Position numbers and translations under genes: made by a program
Shown here: positions 55,045 to 63,921 of the stretch, piece after piece
Position numbering within the stretch: position 1 is the first letter of the stretch
Layout: every line of letters begins with the position of its first letter
The notes under the pieces: generated by a model
Told to the model about the DNA's origin: nothing
What the model saw: only the letters and a program-made list of their open reading frames with translations
Database searches by the model: none
Assembly: GCA_017617065.1 (NCBI GenBank)
Contig: JAFZWP010000013.1
Location: forward strand, 62,001-126,000
Length of the DNA: 64,000 bases
Reading direction: 5' to 3'
Source of the DNA: Bacilli bacterium
Lineage (GTDB): Bacteria; Bacillota_I; Bacilli_A; ML615J-28; CAG-698

Positions 55045-57513
55045 CTAAAAACTATCAATTAGATTGATAATCTTAATATCCCTTTCTTTAATATTTTTGT
55101 TTGATTTAAATTTGATCACTTTTTCTTCTCCCTTATAAAGGTTAAAGAAATTATCATCAAAGATTACATCAGTGTTCTTTAAATCAACCCATACATATTT
55201 AGTATAAGTATCACTTACTAAATGTATTAAATATTCATCATCTTTCTTTTCTAGATAATACTTAATATTAGGCTTTGCTAATTCTAAATATTTATCCCTA
55301 ACAAATGATGCATAATTTTCAAATACGCCTTCATTTGTCTTTACTATTACTCTTAAATAACAATTAGTTTGTTCTTTAAAACTTAAATCAAATTCTAATT
55401 TTTCTAAGTCTAGTTTAGAATAACTACCTACTTTTAATTCTTTTGCACCACTTTGTAAGATGTTACCATCAAAATCACAAAGCATCCATTTGTAACTACC
55501 TACTAGCTCATTCTTAGTTTCATTAGTAATTACAATCTTAGCTTCTTGATGGCCAGCATCTACTGTATAATCAAGGCTAGCTGAAGATGATTCTTCAACA
55601 CTTACAATGATTGGTGCATAAAACCTTTTTGAATAATACTGTAATGCTTTATAGCGATCATAATAATCAATACTACTCCAAGAAGCTACTGGCCAACAAT
55701 CATTTAGTTGCCAATAAATTGCACCCATACAACGTGGATAATTTCTTCTTAAATGTTCAACACAATATCTAACAGCTTCTGCTTGAATAAGCTCTGATAC
55801 ATAAGCAATATATTCTAAATTCTTAGGATATTTAAACATTGAGCCAATGTAATTCATTATCTTTTGGTTAGCACTTCTATTCTTTTGATGTCTTTCCATC
55901 ACATAAGAATAAATGTTTCTATCTTCTGGATTTGTAAATGAATTAATTGTTTTCATACAAGGGAATGATTGCATTCCAAATTCACTTAACATTCTTGGAT
56001 AAATTGTTCTGTATGCTTCAATTGGTTTATTACCATGCCATACATCCCAATAATGAACATCACCACGACTATCACTATTTGGATCATCAAAGCCTCCACC
56101 ACTTGATGGACTTGATGGCCAGTAGAAAATATCTGGGGCTACACTATTAACTAAGCTAGGAATGAGTTCTTCATATTGATATAAATACCATTTCTTTGTG
56201 TATTCAGGTGATGGTATTCCCCAATTTAGAGCGGCTGTTTCATTTTCATTGTTCCCGCAAATCAACATTAAACTTGCATGATTATGAATTCTTTTTAAGT
56301 TATCGATGATTTCAGCTTTAATTTCAGTTACAAACAACTCATTTTCCATATTGTAGTATCCACAAGCAAACATTAAGTCTTGCCATACTAAAATACCAGC
56401 TTCATCGCACAAATCATAAAATTCATCACTTGGGTATAATGCTCCACCCCATACTCTAATACAATTCTGATTGCCTTCAATCATCGCCTTAATCAAAAAT
56501 CTTGTATGATTAATATCTTTATGAGGTGAAATATTATCTTCAATTATATAATCAGATCCTTTAATGAATACATCTTGGCCATTTACACAAACTGTGAAAG
56601 ACTCGCCATATTCATCTTTAATTCTTTTAATCTTGATATCACGTAAACCAATACGTTGTTTAAATGTATCTACAACTTTGTCTTTATAAATTAGTTTTAC
56701 TTCTAAATCATATAGTGGTTGATCACCATATCCAACTGGATACCATAATGACGGATTCTTAATATCAATATTAAATTCATTATGATCTAATGCTTTTTCT
56801 TCTTTTGTTACCCTAAAGTTAGTATTCGTAACACTAACTACTAATTTAGTATCTTTTACTAATAAATGATTATTAACTTTGATATTTAGTTTAGACACAT
56901 CTTTATTTGTATCCTGGTAAACTAATACATCATCGATTCTTCCTTTATCAATTATTTCAAGGAAGCATTTTCTCCAAATACCACCATCGGGCATTTGTGG
57001 ACCCCAGTCCCAGCCAAACATACAATGAGCTTTACGGATATTGGCATATCCTTTAACAGCATATTGCATATTCATTAATTGATGAGTGTTCTTTTTATCT
57101 TCTTCTTTGATAAATTCAAGACATGATTTAATTACTACCTTTAAACTATTTTCACCCACACGAATATAATCATTAATATTAATTATATACCTGCGGTGCA
57201 TATTATAAGTTTTAGTAACTAAATAATCATTTACATAAATTTCAGATATTGTATCAATACCTAAAAATACTAAATTGATTTCTTTTCTTAAATCTCTACT
57301 AGATAACTTAAATGATCTTGAATATGCATAATCATCTTTCATGATATCAAGCATTTTAGCTTCATTAGCTCTAAAGTATGGTTCTTCGATTAATTTATAG
57401 TGAAGTAGATCACTATAAATAGATCCTGGAACTTTTACTTTTAAGTTAGATACATTGTACCTAGCTAAAGCATCACTATTAAGTTGCCAATTACCATTAA
57501 GACTTTTACGCAT
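55045..57513 (-). CDS. GH2 beta-mannosidase
   Basis: 822 residues, cytosolic, full-length for GH2 mannosidases. Begins 'LNGNWQLNSDALARYNV', 'VPGSIYSDLLHYKLIEEPYF', typical of the beta-mannosidase branch. Sandwich domains are followed by a TIM barrel with 'IRVWGGALYPSDEFYDLCDE', acid/base Glu in 'LICGNNENETAALNW' (about 420) and nucleophile Glu in 'MLSEFGMQSFP' (about 510), then 'GAIYWQLNDCWPVASWSSID'. Releases mannose from non-reducing ends of imported manno-oligosaccharides. Second gene of the operon, 14 nt after the SGNH esterase. Confidence 0.95.
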   Translation of the reverse strand: MRKSLNGNWQLNSDALARYNVSNLKVKVPGSIYSDLLHYKLIEEPYFRANEAKMLDIMKDDYAYSRSFKLSSRDLRKEINLVFLGIDTISEIYVNDYLVTKTYNMHRRYIININDYIRVGENSLKVVIKSCLEFIKEEDKKNTHQLMNMQYAVKGYANIRKAHCMFGWDWGPQMPDGGIWRKCFLEIIDKGRIDDVLVYQDTNKDVSKLNIKVNNHLLVKDTKLVVSVTNTNFRVTKEEKALDHNEFNIDIKNPSLWYPVGYGDQPLYDLEVKLIYKDKVVDTFKQRIGLRDIKIKRIKDEYGESFTVCVNGQDVFIKGSDYIIEDNISPHKDINHTRFLIKAMIEGNQNCIRVWGGALYPSDEFYDLCDEAGILVWQDLMFACGYYNMENELFVTEIKAEIIDNLKRIHNHASLMLICGNNENETAALNWGIPSPEYTKKWYLYQYEELIPSLVNSVAPDIFYWPSSPSSGGGFDDPNSDSRGDVHYWDVWHGNKPIEAYRTIYPRMLSEFGMQSFPCMKTINSFTNPEDRNIYSYVMERHQKNRSANQKIMNYIGSMFKYPKNLEYIAYVSELIQAEAVRYCVEHLRRNYPRCMGAIYWQLNDCWPVASWSSIDYYDRYKALQYYSKRFYAPIIVSVEESSSASLDYTVDAGHQEAKIVITNETKNELVGSYKWMLCDFDGNILQSGAKELKVGSYSKLDLEKLEFDLSFKEQTNCYLRVIVKTNEGVFENYASFVRDKYLELAKPNIKYYLEKKDDEYLIHLVSDTYTKYVWVDLKNTDVIFDDNFFNLYKGEEKVIKFKSNKNIKERDIKIINLIDSF

Positions 57514-57527
57514 AACTAAATCCTTTT

Positions 57528-59180
57528 TTATTTATTTAATAATTCTTGAATAAATGCTACTAATTTATTGGCAATTACTTGATGGTTAGCTGCACTTGGA
57601 TGTGAGTTGTATCCCATACCATCACCAATAATCTTAATTGATGCTAAGCTTGGATTCTTAACTTGAGCAGCTGCTACGATACTTTCTGTAGCTGTAAAGA
57701 TATTGTTTTCATTCATCAAACCATATAAAACAATAATTTGCGCATCTGGATATATTTCATGAAGATAATCTAAGAATGCAATATATTTCTTTTGGAAAGT
57801 ATTCATTCTTGCATCTTTTTCAGTTGCGCTTGAACCAGCATTAATATATGACCAGTCGTTAGTTCCAAGGTTAACAACGATTACATCTGGAATAAATCTA
57901 GCAGCATTCCATTTTTCTGCTTCTACTTTATTCTTATAACTACTAAAGTCTGTATATTCATAAGCTTCAGGAACGTTAATTGTGTTAGGTGATGTCCATT
58001 GACTAAATGCGCATCCCCAACCACTAGCAGAGAATATATTAACATCCGCATTCATTGCTTGAGCAGTTAAGAAAGCAAATCCTTTTAAGGCATCAGAGTT
58101 TTCAGTAGTTTTACCGCTGCTACTTGGACTTCCTAAGTTACCATAACCAGTTGATGAAGATGCAGCGATAAATTCAAACTTAAGTGGTTTGTTTTCAATC
58201 TTTTGAATAAACATGCCATCAGTTCTAATTGATGTAACACCAATATGTGAATCAATTGATTCGCTACGTTTATATAAAGCAACTTTATGTTCTAATGCAT
58301 CTGTATTTCCACTAACTAAAGCGATATCTTGAGTTGCTTTATCTAAGAATAATGTCTTAGCATTTTTGAAATCATCATCAACTACTATAACGATGCAAGG
58401 TCTAGCACTTGCACTTAGGTAGTTTGTGGCTGTGATTGTAGCGATTACTTCGCTACCTTTGAAGAATAATTCAAAGCCACTAGCCGAATGGTAAACTTTA
58501 TTGACTTTGTTTTCCTCATCATAATAAGTTCTACCCATCCATTTAATATATCCGCCACTTACTAAATCTCTTTCTTTAAATTCCATAACTTGTCCTACTT
58601 TAGTATATTCAATAGGTTCAGAATAATCTGAATCTACATAGCCAGCTTTAGTAGCTTTAGCTTTAATACTAACTTGATAAGTTCCTTCTGGAAGTACAAG
58701 TTCAGCTACAGCCATACCAGCTTCAGCTTCTCTTTCAATAACAGTTTCGCCATTTACAAATCTTAAAATATATTGATCTGTGGCAGCAACCATATTGAAG
58801 AATACATATCCACCTTCTAGTGTTAGTCCACTAGGAGTAGCAATTTTATTTACTTTACTGTAAGTGATAGCATCACTCCAGTCAGATTCATTTCCATTAG
58901 CGCCAACTGCTTTAACACGTAAGCTATAATTACCAGCGCTTAAATTAAGTACGCTAACATTATCACCAGGGTTAACTGACACAGTTTTGCTTGTTCCATT
59001 TTCTGGTGTAACTTCACAAACATAACTGTTAGCGTTTTCATTTCCTTCAAATATTAAAATTTCATTTTCGATCTTTAAGCCAGTAGGTGCATCAATTGTT
59101 ACTTCAACAACTTCTCCACAACCTACTAAAACAAACATAAAAACAACTAAAAAAAGCTTTAAAAATAAATGTTTTTTCAT
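57528..59180 (-). CDS. CE2-like SGNH acetylesterase lipoprotein with fibronectin-III-like domains
   Basis: 550 residues. Lipobox LVGC; two Fn3-like repeats (about 30-110 and 112-195, both starting 'APTGLKI/TPSGLTL'); a jelly-roll domain (about 200-320) as in CE2 esterases ('KWMGRTYYDEENKVNKVYHS', 'GFELFFKGSEVIATI'); then an SGNH hydrolase: block I 'FIAASSSTGYGNLG' (Ser near 340, where the usual GDS/GNS reads ASSS), block III 'NLGTNDWSYIN' (about 440), and block V 'GMGYNSHPSAANHQ' (His about 526). CE2 enzymes deacetylate glucomannan and xylan at the cell surface. First gene behind the operon promoter. Confidence 0.87.
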   Translation of the reverse strand: MKKHLFLKLFLVVFMFVLVGCGEVVEVTIDAPTGLKIENEILIFEGNENANSYVCEVTPENGTSKTVSVNPGDNVSVLNLSAGNYSLRVKAVGANGNESDWSDAITYSKVNKIATPSGLTLEGGYVFFNMVAATDQYILRFVNGETVIEREAEAGMAVAELVLPEGTYQVSIKAKATKAGYVDSDYSEPIEYTKVGQVMEFKERDLVSGGYIKWMGRTYYDEENKVNKVYHSASGFELFFKGSEVIATITATNYLSASARPCIVIVVDDDFKNAKTLFLDKATQDIALVSGNTDALEHKVALYKRSESIDSHIGVTSIRTDGMFIQKIENKPLKFEFIAASSSTGYGNLGSPSSSGKTTENSDALKGFAFLTAQAMNADVNIFSASGWGCAFSQWTSPNTINVPEAYEYTDFSSYKNKVEAEKWNAARFIPDVIVVNLGTNDWSYINAGSSATEKDARMNTFQKKYIAFLDYLHEIYPDAQIIVLYGLMNENNIFTATESIVAAAQVKNPSLASIKIIGDGMGYNSHPSAANHQVIANKLVAFIQELLNK

Positions 59181-59197
59181 ATAGATACCTCACCTTA

Positions 59198-59239
59198 GTT
59201 AACATTTAGTTTATCGGTTAATTTATGTTAACACGATAA
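59198..59239. promoter_or_regulatory. Nested repeats at the mannan-operon promoter (probable LacI-type operators)
   Basis: GTTAACAT (59198-59205) and ATGTTAAC (59225-59232) form a perfect inverted repeat. Between them TTATCGGTTAA (59211-59221) and, overlapping the second arm, TTATCGTGTTAA read on the minus strand (59228-59239) are two related CG-centred elements. One overlaps the -10 box and the other sits just after the transcription start, as repressor sites would. They differ from the palindromes of operon A. Confidence 0.55.
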
Positions 59240-59253
59240 GCAAAATAAGTCAA
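59225..59253 (-). promoter_or_regulatory. Promoter of the 30-kb mannan operon
   Basis: Minus-strand -35 TTGACT (59248-59253) and -10 TAACAT (59225-59230), 17-bp spacer. It lies between the phosphatase terminator and the esterase gene. No convincing promoter or terminator was seen within the following 15 genes, whose gaps are all under 50 nt. Confidence 0.75.
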
Positions 59254-59325
59254 CTTTTATAGCGAAAAATATCTATAATTTTCTCTTTTTTCCATTAATT
59301 ATTTTTATTTTTTGAAAAATAAAAA

Positions 59326-59344
59326 GGGTATAAAATTTATACCC
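59326..59344 (-). terminator. Terminator of the M16C-MalY-phosphatase operon
   Basis: A 9-bp perfect stem (GGGTATAAA/TTTATACCC, extended by one A-T pair) with a minimal loop, followed on the minus strand by TTTTTATTTTTC. It overlaps the phosphatase stop codon (TAG at 59344-59346). The rest of 59181-59325 holds the mannan-operon promoter and about 60 nt of featureless AT-rich DNA. Confidence 0.85.
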
Positions 59345-59787
59345 TAAAATTTACTATTTATGTATTCAATTAATGCCTTACAGCCTAGTACTAAATCATT
59401 AAAACATTCTTCAAATCTTCGTGAATACCATGGATCTATTACATCTCTATAAATTCCTGCAAACTCTAATAATTTATGAATCTTTTCTGAATTATGAAAA
59501 TAATGATTTAAATCTATGATATTTTCTTCATCCATTCCAATGATTAAATCAAAGTTTTCAATATCTTCTTTTTTAATATGACGAGCATTGTGTCTAGTAA
59601 ATGGAATAGAATGTTTATTTAAAGTATTCTTAGCTTCATAATAAATATCATTACCAATCTCTTCGTAAGATGTGGCAGCAGAATCTATTAAATAATCACT
59701 ACTATTATTAGTGAGATACTTCATGATGTATTCAGCCATCACGCTTCTACAGATATTACCGTGGCATACAAATAATATTCGTTTCAT
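59344..59787 (-). CDS. Low-molecular-weight protein-tyrosine phosphatase
   Basis: 147 residues, the normal size. P-loop CX5R at the N-terminus: 'FVCHGNICRSVMAE' (Cys8, Arg14), and the general acid Asp in 'VIDPWYSRRFEECF' (about 116). Such enzymes dephosphorylate tyrosine or arginine residues on proteins, often with a cognate kinase, none of which is in the window. Begins 2 nt after the aminotransferase gene. Confidence 0.95.
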   Translation of the reverse strand: MKRILFVCHGNICRSVMAEYIMKYLTNNSSDYLIDSAATSYEEIGNDIYYEAKNTLNKHSIPFTRHNARHIKKEDIENFDLIIGMDEENIIDLNHYFHNSEKIHKLLEFAGIYRDVIDPWYSRRFEECFNDLVLGCKALIEYINSKF

Positions 59788-59789
59788 GA

Positions 59790-60962
59790 TTATTTCCTAT
59801 TATTAAGACAGGCAGCAATTCTTCCAAAGGCTTCCATTACAACTTTTTTTGGGGAAGCAATGCAAAATCTTTGGAATTGATCATTATCATCAAAGTGACT
59901 TCCAGACTGAGCAATTACGCGAGCTTCTTTATAAATAATATTATGAAGTTCATCATCACTAAATCCATATTTAGAAAAATCAATCCACAATATATAAGTC
60001 CCCTCTGGTTCCTTAACAATCGCCTTATCCATATTAGTATGAATGAATTCTACCACTTCTTTTATTTCTATATCTAAGTATTGGTTTAATTCATCTACCC
60101 AGCTAGCCGATTCATTATAAGCAGCAATTGTAGCTGCTATTTCGAATGGTGAAGCACTACTAAAATAACCATCATATAATTTGTTTAGTTTTTCTTCTTT
60201 AATAATAAAGTAAGTAGATGCTAAGCCTGCTAAATTAAATGTTTTATTAATACCATTACATGTAATTATTCCTCTTGGTCCAACTACTTTAACTAATGGT
60301 TTAAAGCATTTATCACTTCTTACGATATCACCATGTACTTCATCACTAATGATAACTACATGATAAAACCTACAAATATAAGCCATTTTAATTAAGTCTT
60401 CATCGCTAAATATTTTACCTGATGGGTTATGCGGATTACAAAGTACAAATGCTTTTGATACTTTACACGCTTCCTCAAATTCAATAAAATCAATGGAATA
60501 ATTACCATTATTATTTAACATTTTAACCCCAAGTAGTTTTCTTCCAATCCCATCAATATCACGGTGATATGAATAACTTGGAAGTAATACCATGATATTA
60601 TCCCCAACATTACTTACTCGACTAACCGCTTCTTCAATAGCTTTATGAGTACCATGTGAATGATATATTTTATAATCACTAATATCTAGGCCGTATCTAT
60701 TTAAATACCAATTATTAATAGCATCATAATAGTCTTTGTTAGGCATTGAATAACCATATATGCCATGTTTTGTTACTTCTTCAATCGCTTTTTTTATTGC
60801 TGGTGCACACCTAAAATCCATATCAGCCACATGTAAGGCAATTCTATCATTAGGTATTTCATCTTCCCCAAAGCAAGCAAGGGCAAAGCCCTCCTTTGCC
60901 CACTTACTTGAATAACTACCTTTTGAATTTTGGCGATCAATTATTTCATCAAAATTATACAT
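59790..60962 (-). CDS. MalY/PatB-type PLP-dependent aminotransferase (probable cystathionine beta-lyase)
   Basis: 390 residues, fold-type I PLP enzyme. 'DRIALHVADMDFRCAPAIKK' near the start is typical of MalY/PatB, with 'YGYSMPN', 'AFVLCNPHNPSGKIFSDEDL', 'VIISDEVHGDIVR' and the Schiff-base Lys in 'GINKTFNLAGL' (about 239); 'FQRFCIASPKKVV' carries the carboxylate-binding Arg. The usual reaction is C-S beta-lysis of cystathionine or cysteine. Situated 14 nt after the M16C peptidase gene. Confidence 0.92.
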   Translation of the reverse strand: MYNFDEIIDRQNSKGSYSSKWAKEGFALACFGEDEIPNDRIALHVADMDFRCAPAIKKAIEEVTKHGIYGYSMPNKDYYDAINNWYLNRYGLDISDYKIYHSHGTHKAIEEAVSRVSNVGDNIMVLLPSYSYHRDIDGIGRKLLGVKMLNNNGNYSIDFIEFEEACKVSKAFVLCNPHNPSGKIFSDEDLIKMAYICRFYHVVIISDEVHGDIVRSDKCFKPLVKVVGPRGIITCNGINKTFNLAGLASTYFIIKEEKLNKLYDGYFSSASPFEIAATIAAYNESASWVDELNQYLDIEIKEVVEFIHTNMDKAIVKEPEGTYILWIDFSKYGFSDDELHNIIYKEARVIAQSGSHFDDNDQFQRFCIASPKKVVMEAFGRIAACLNNRK

Positions 60963-60976
60963 TTTAATATCCTTTA

Positions 60977-63856
60977 TTATTTAAATAAATTCTTAGTTAA
61001 TTTGAATAATTCTTTATTTTCTTCAACCTTATTTTCATTACCAATTGTGCATATTCCACTATTTCTTAGAGCTTCTTCAAATAAAGGTTTAAGAGCTTTA
61101 ATGTCTTCAACTTTACAATTAATCATTTGTGCTCTTTCTTCTAATACTTTCTTACTATCCACATTAGTTAAATATGCTATCATTGCCACATCGCCTTTTT
61201 TCTTTGGTGGAAGCGGCGTATCAATATCCCCAAAAGTACCAATAATATAACCAGTTATATCACCATTTATACTATCAATATATTCAGGAATCTTCTTAAA
61301 TACTTCATAAGTTTCAGCTAGTTTTGGATCTCTATATGAGCCAAGCATTATATCGCCATCACGAGTGAAGTTACAATTAAATCCATAAGCTCCACCTAAT
61401 ACTCTTATTTGCATCCATAAATAATCAAATTTTAAAGCAGTACCTAATACTCTTAAAGCAGGATTATATTTAGATACTTTATTATAGTTACCTGCTAAGC
61501 ATGCAAATTGAACTGTGGAACTAGTTTTGAAACCTTCATTTTGATAATCAGGTACAAAACTAAATTTACCTTCTTCATATGCATCAGTATATAAATCATC
61601 ATCAAATTTCTTAACTAATGCTTCATCAATTCTAGAAGGATTAGTATATGAATAAATCAAATTCTCTTTTCTAAAAATAATATTAGTTAATTTTTCTAAA
61701 TTAGCTTTTAATTCTTCATATTTATTATCAAAATCAGCTTCTAATTCTTCAATAAATTTGTATTGATCAATACCTGATATTAATTCATTATATTTAGCAG
61801 CTTTCTTATAATAACTTAGAGCTCTATTCATACCAAAGCTCATTCCGCCACCTGATAAAGCCATTTGACCACGTGATTTATCTTTAGCTACAATTTCATA
61901 TAAACGCTTCTTATCATCAAATTTAGATGTTTTGATGATTTCTTTTACTATATCAAAAGCAAAATCTACTTTAGATTCTAATACTCTTACATCTACTGTT
62001 AAGTAAGGTAAGCAATCATCATCTTTTGTATAAGCAGTAGCAGCAAAACTAATACCACCAGTATTAATTAATACTTCATTTGATAGTTCAGAATAATTAT
62101 ATTGGTTTGTGGATACAGAACCTAATACACTAGTAAGTAACCCAACATAAGGAAGCAAGTCATTACCAACTTTAGAAAAATCAAACATAAGAGTTAAATA
62201 ATCAATACCATTAGTAAATAGGTCATGTCTAACTAGTTTAACACCATCTATATCATAAATATCGTTCTTAACTTCATCTAAATCTTTCTTAATATCATCA
62301 ATTGTAAGTTTAGGAAGTTTTGCTAAATCTTCTGGTTTATCTTGAGCTGCTTGATATTCTTTTAATGCTTTAGTATCTAAAACTAATTTATTGATTTCAT
62401 CTTCTGTTAAACTTGCTTTAAATTTAGCTAGCTTTTCAACTACTTTTGCTTCTTGTTCTTCGCCTAAAGAGTTAGATGGTTCACAAGTAACATATGCTAT
62501 ATGTTTATTATTTAATAAATATTTTTGGATAACTTTTTCAAAATAATCACCATTTGCATCATTTCTTAACTCTTTAAATATTTTATCAGTTAATAATCTA
62601 TTGAATGGATCATTTTCATCATATAGCCAAGTCTCTAAAGTATTAATAGCATACATTAATCCTTTTGGCGCACCACCAAAATCAGCTTCTCTAGTTTTGA
62701 ATTCATAGAAGTTTATAGCAGCAAGTAATGATTTCTTATCAATACCTTCCTTAACTATTTTAATTAGATTATCATTAATTATTTTACCAAACTCTTCTAC
62801 TTTACCACTCTTTGCATCTTTTACTTCAATTGAAAATGCCGGCTGTAACAATCCTGATTCGTATGAAGACATAACATCTTTACAAATGCCACTATCAAGT
62901 AATGCTTGTTTTAATGGTGCTCCTGGCATATCAAGTAATGCATAGTTGATAATGCTAAAGGCCATGGCAAGTTTTGAATCTTTGTTTTCCCCAATTAAGG
63001 CATTATATGAATAAAATGTTTTATCATCTAGTGATTCTTCTTTACCTACTGGATAATAATATTTTTCATATCTTGGCTTATCGAATGGTTTTTGTAGTTT
63101 AATTTCACTATTAACTTCAATCTTATTAAATTTAGATAAGTATTCTTTATCTAACCAATCTAACTTCTCATCCATATTCATATTTCCATATAAACAAATA
63201 TATGAATTAGCAGGATGATAATATTTAGAATGGAAATTCTTGAAGTTTTCATAAGTTAAATCAGGAATGAATTCTGGATCACCACCAGATTCAACTCCAT
63301 ATGTAGTATCAGGAAATAGTGCATGCATACTAGAGCGGTATAGAACTTGTTCAGGCGAAGAGAATGCACCTTTCATTTCGTTATATACTACGCCATTATA
63401 TGTAATAGGGCTATCTTTATCTTCTAATTCATAATGCCAACCTTCTTGTTTGAAGATCTCTTCATGAATGTATACATTAGGGTAGAATACTGCATCCATA
63501 TATACTTCCATTAAATTAGCAAAATCTTTATCATTACATGAAGCAACAGGATAAAGAGTTTTATCAGGAAATGTAATGGCATTTAAAAATGTATTTAAAG
63601 AACTCTTTAATAATTCCACAAACGGATCTTTAACTGGGAATTTCTTAGATCCACAAAGTGTAGAGTGTTCTAAGATATGAGGTACACCAGTGTCATCAGT
63701 AGGTGGTGTTCTAAATCCAATTTGGAACACTTTGTTTTCATCATCGTTAGATAGTAATAGTATTCTTGCTCCACTCTTATTATGCTTAAGTAATGTGGCA
63801 GTAGAGTGAATTTCCTCAATAAACATTTCTTTAATTATTTCATAATTATTATTCAT
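60977..63856 (-). CDS. M16C-family metallopeptidase (presequence-protease/insulinase type)
   Basis: 959 residues, the normal full-length double-chamber size. Inverted zinc motif HxxEH as 'HILEH' (residues 60-64), distal Glu in 'YNEMKGAFSSPEQVLY' (about 137), and 'NTFLNAITFPDKTLYPVAS' characteristic of the M16C branch. The C-terminal half is the non-catalytic clamshell with the 'LGGAYGFNCNFTRDGDIMLG' block (substrate-binding R/Y region). Degrades unfolded peptides in the cytosol. The ATG at 63856 is chosen over 63868 because GGAGG lies 6-7 nt upstream of it. Confidence 0.95.
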   Translation of the reverse strand: MNNNYEIIKEMFIEEIHSTATLLKHNKSGARILLLSNDDENKVFQIGFRTPPTDDTGVPHILEHSTLCGSKKFPVKDPFVELLKSSLNTFLNAITFPDKTLYPVASCNDKDFANLMEVYMDAVFYPNVYIHEEIFKQEGWHYELEDKDSPITYNGVVYNEMKGAFSSPEQVLYRSSMHALFPDTTYGVESGGDPEFIPDLTYENFKNFHSKYYHPANSYICLYGNMNMDEKLDWLDKEYLSKFNKIEVNSEIKLQKPFDKPRYEKYYYPVGKEESLDDKTFYSYNALIGENKDSKLAMAFSIINYALLDMPGAPLKQALLDSGICKDVMSSYESGLLQPAFSIEVKDAKSGKVEEFGKIINDNLIKIVKEGIDKKSLLAAINFYEFKTREADFGGAPKGLMYAINTLETWLYDENDPFNRLLTDKIFKELRNDANGDYFEKVIQKYLLNNKHIAYVTCEPSNSLGEEQEAKVVEKLAKFKASLTEDEINKLVLDTKALKEYQAAQDKPEDLAKLPKLTIDDIKKDLDEVKNDIYDIDGVKLVRHDLFTNGIDYLTLMFDFSKVGNDLLPYVGLLTSVLGSVSTNQYNYSELSNEVLINTGGISFAATAYTKDDDCLPYLTVDVRVLESKVDFAFDIVKEIIKTSKFDDKKRLYEIVAKDKSRGQMALSGGGMSFGMNRALSYYKKAAKYNELISGIDQYKFIEELEADFDNKYEELKANLEKLTNIIFRKENLIYSYTNPSRIDEALVKKFDDDLYTDAYEEGKFSFVPDYQNEGFKTSSTVQFACLAGNYNKVSKYNPALRVLGTALKFDYLWMQIRVLGGAYGFNCNFTRDGDIMLGSYRDPKLAETYEVFKKIPEYIDSINGDITGYIIGTFGDIDTPLPPKKKGDVAMIAYLTNVDSKKVLEERAQMINCKVEDIKALKPLFEEALRNSGICTIGNENKVEENKELFKLTKNLFK

Positions 63857-63884
63857 AATAGCCTCCATTTATAATATTTATTAC

Positions 63885-63912
63885 ATTATAACAAAAAAAG
63901 TTATAGTTTCAA
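63885..63912 (-). promoter_or_regulatory. Promoter of the M16C-MalY-phosphatase operon
   Basis: Minus-strand -35 TTGAAA (63907-63912) and perfect -10 TATAAT (63885-63890), 16-bp spacer. The -35 box occupies the apex of the preceding terminator hairpin. Confidence 0.7.
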
Positions 63913-63921
63913 ACTATAACT
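63899..63921 (-). terminator. Terminator of the RNA gene at the right edge
   Basis: Inverted repeat of 11 nt around a single central base (AGTTATAGTTT/AAACTATAACT), followed on the minus strand by seven T (63892-63898). Confidence 0.85.
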
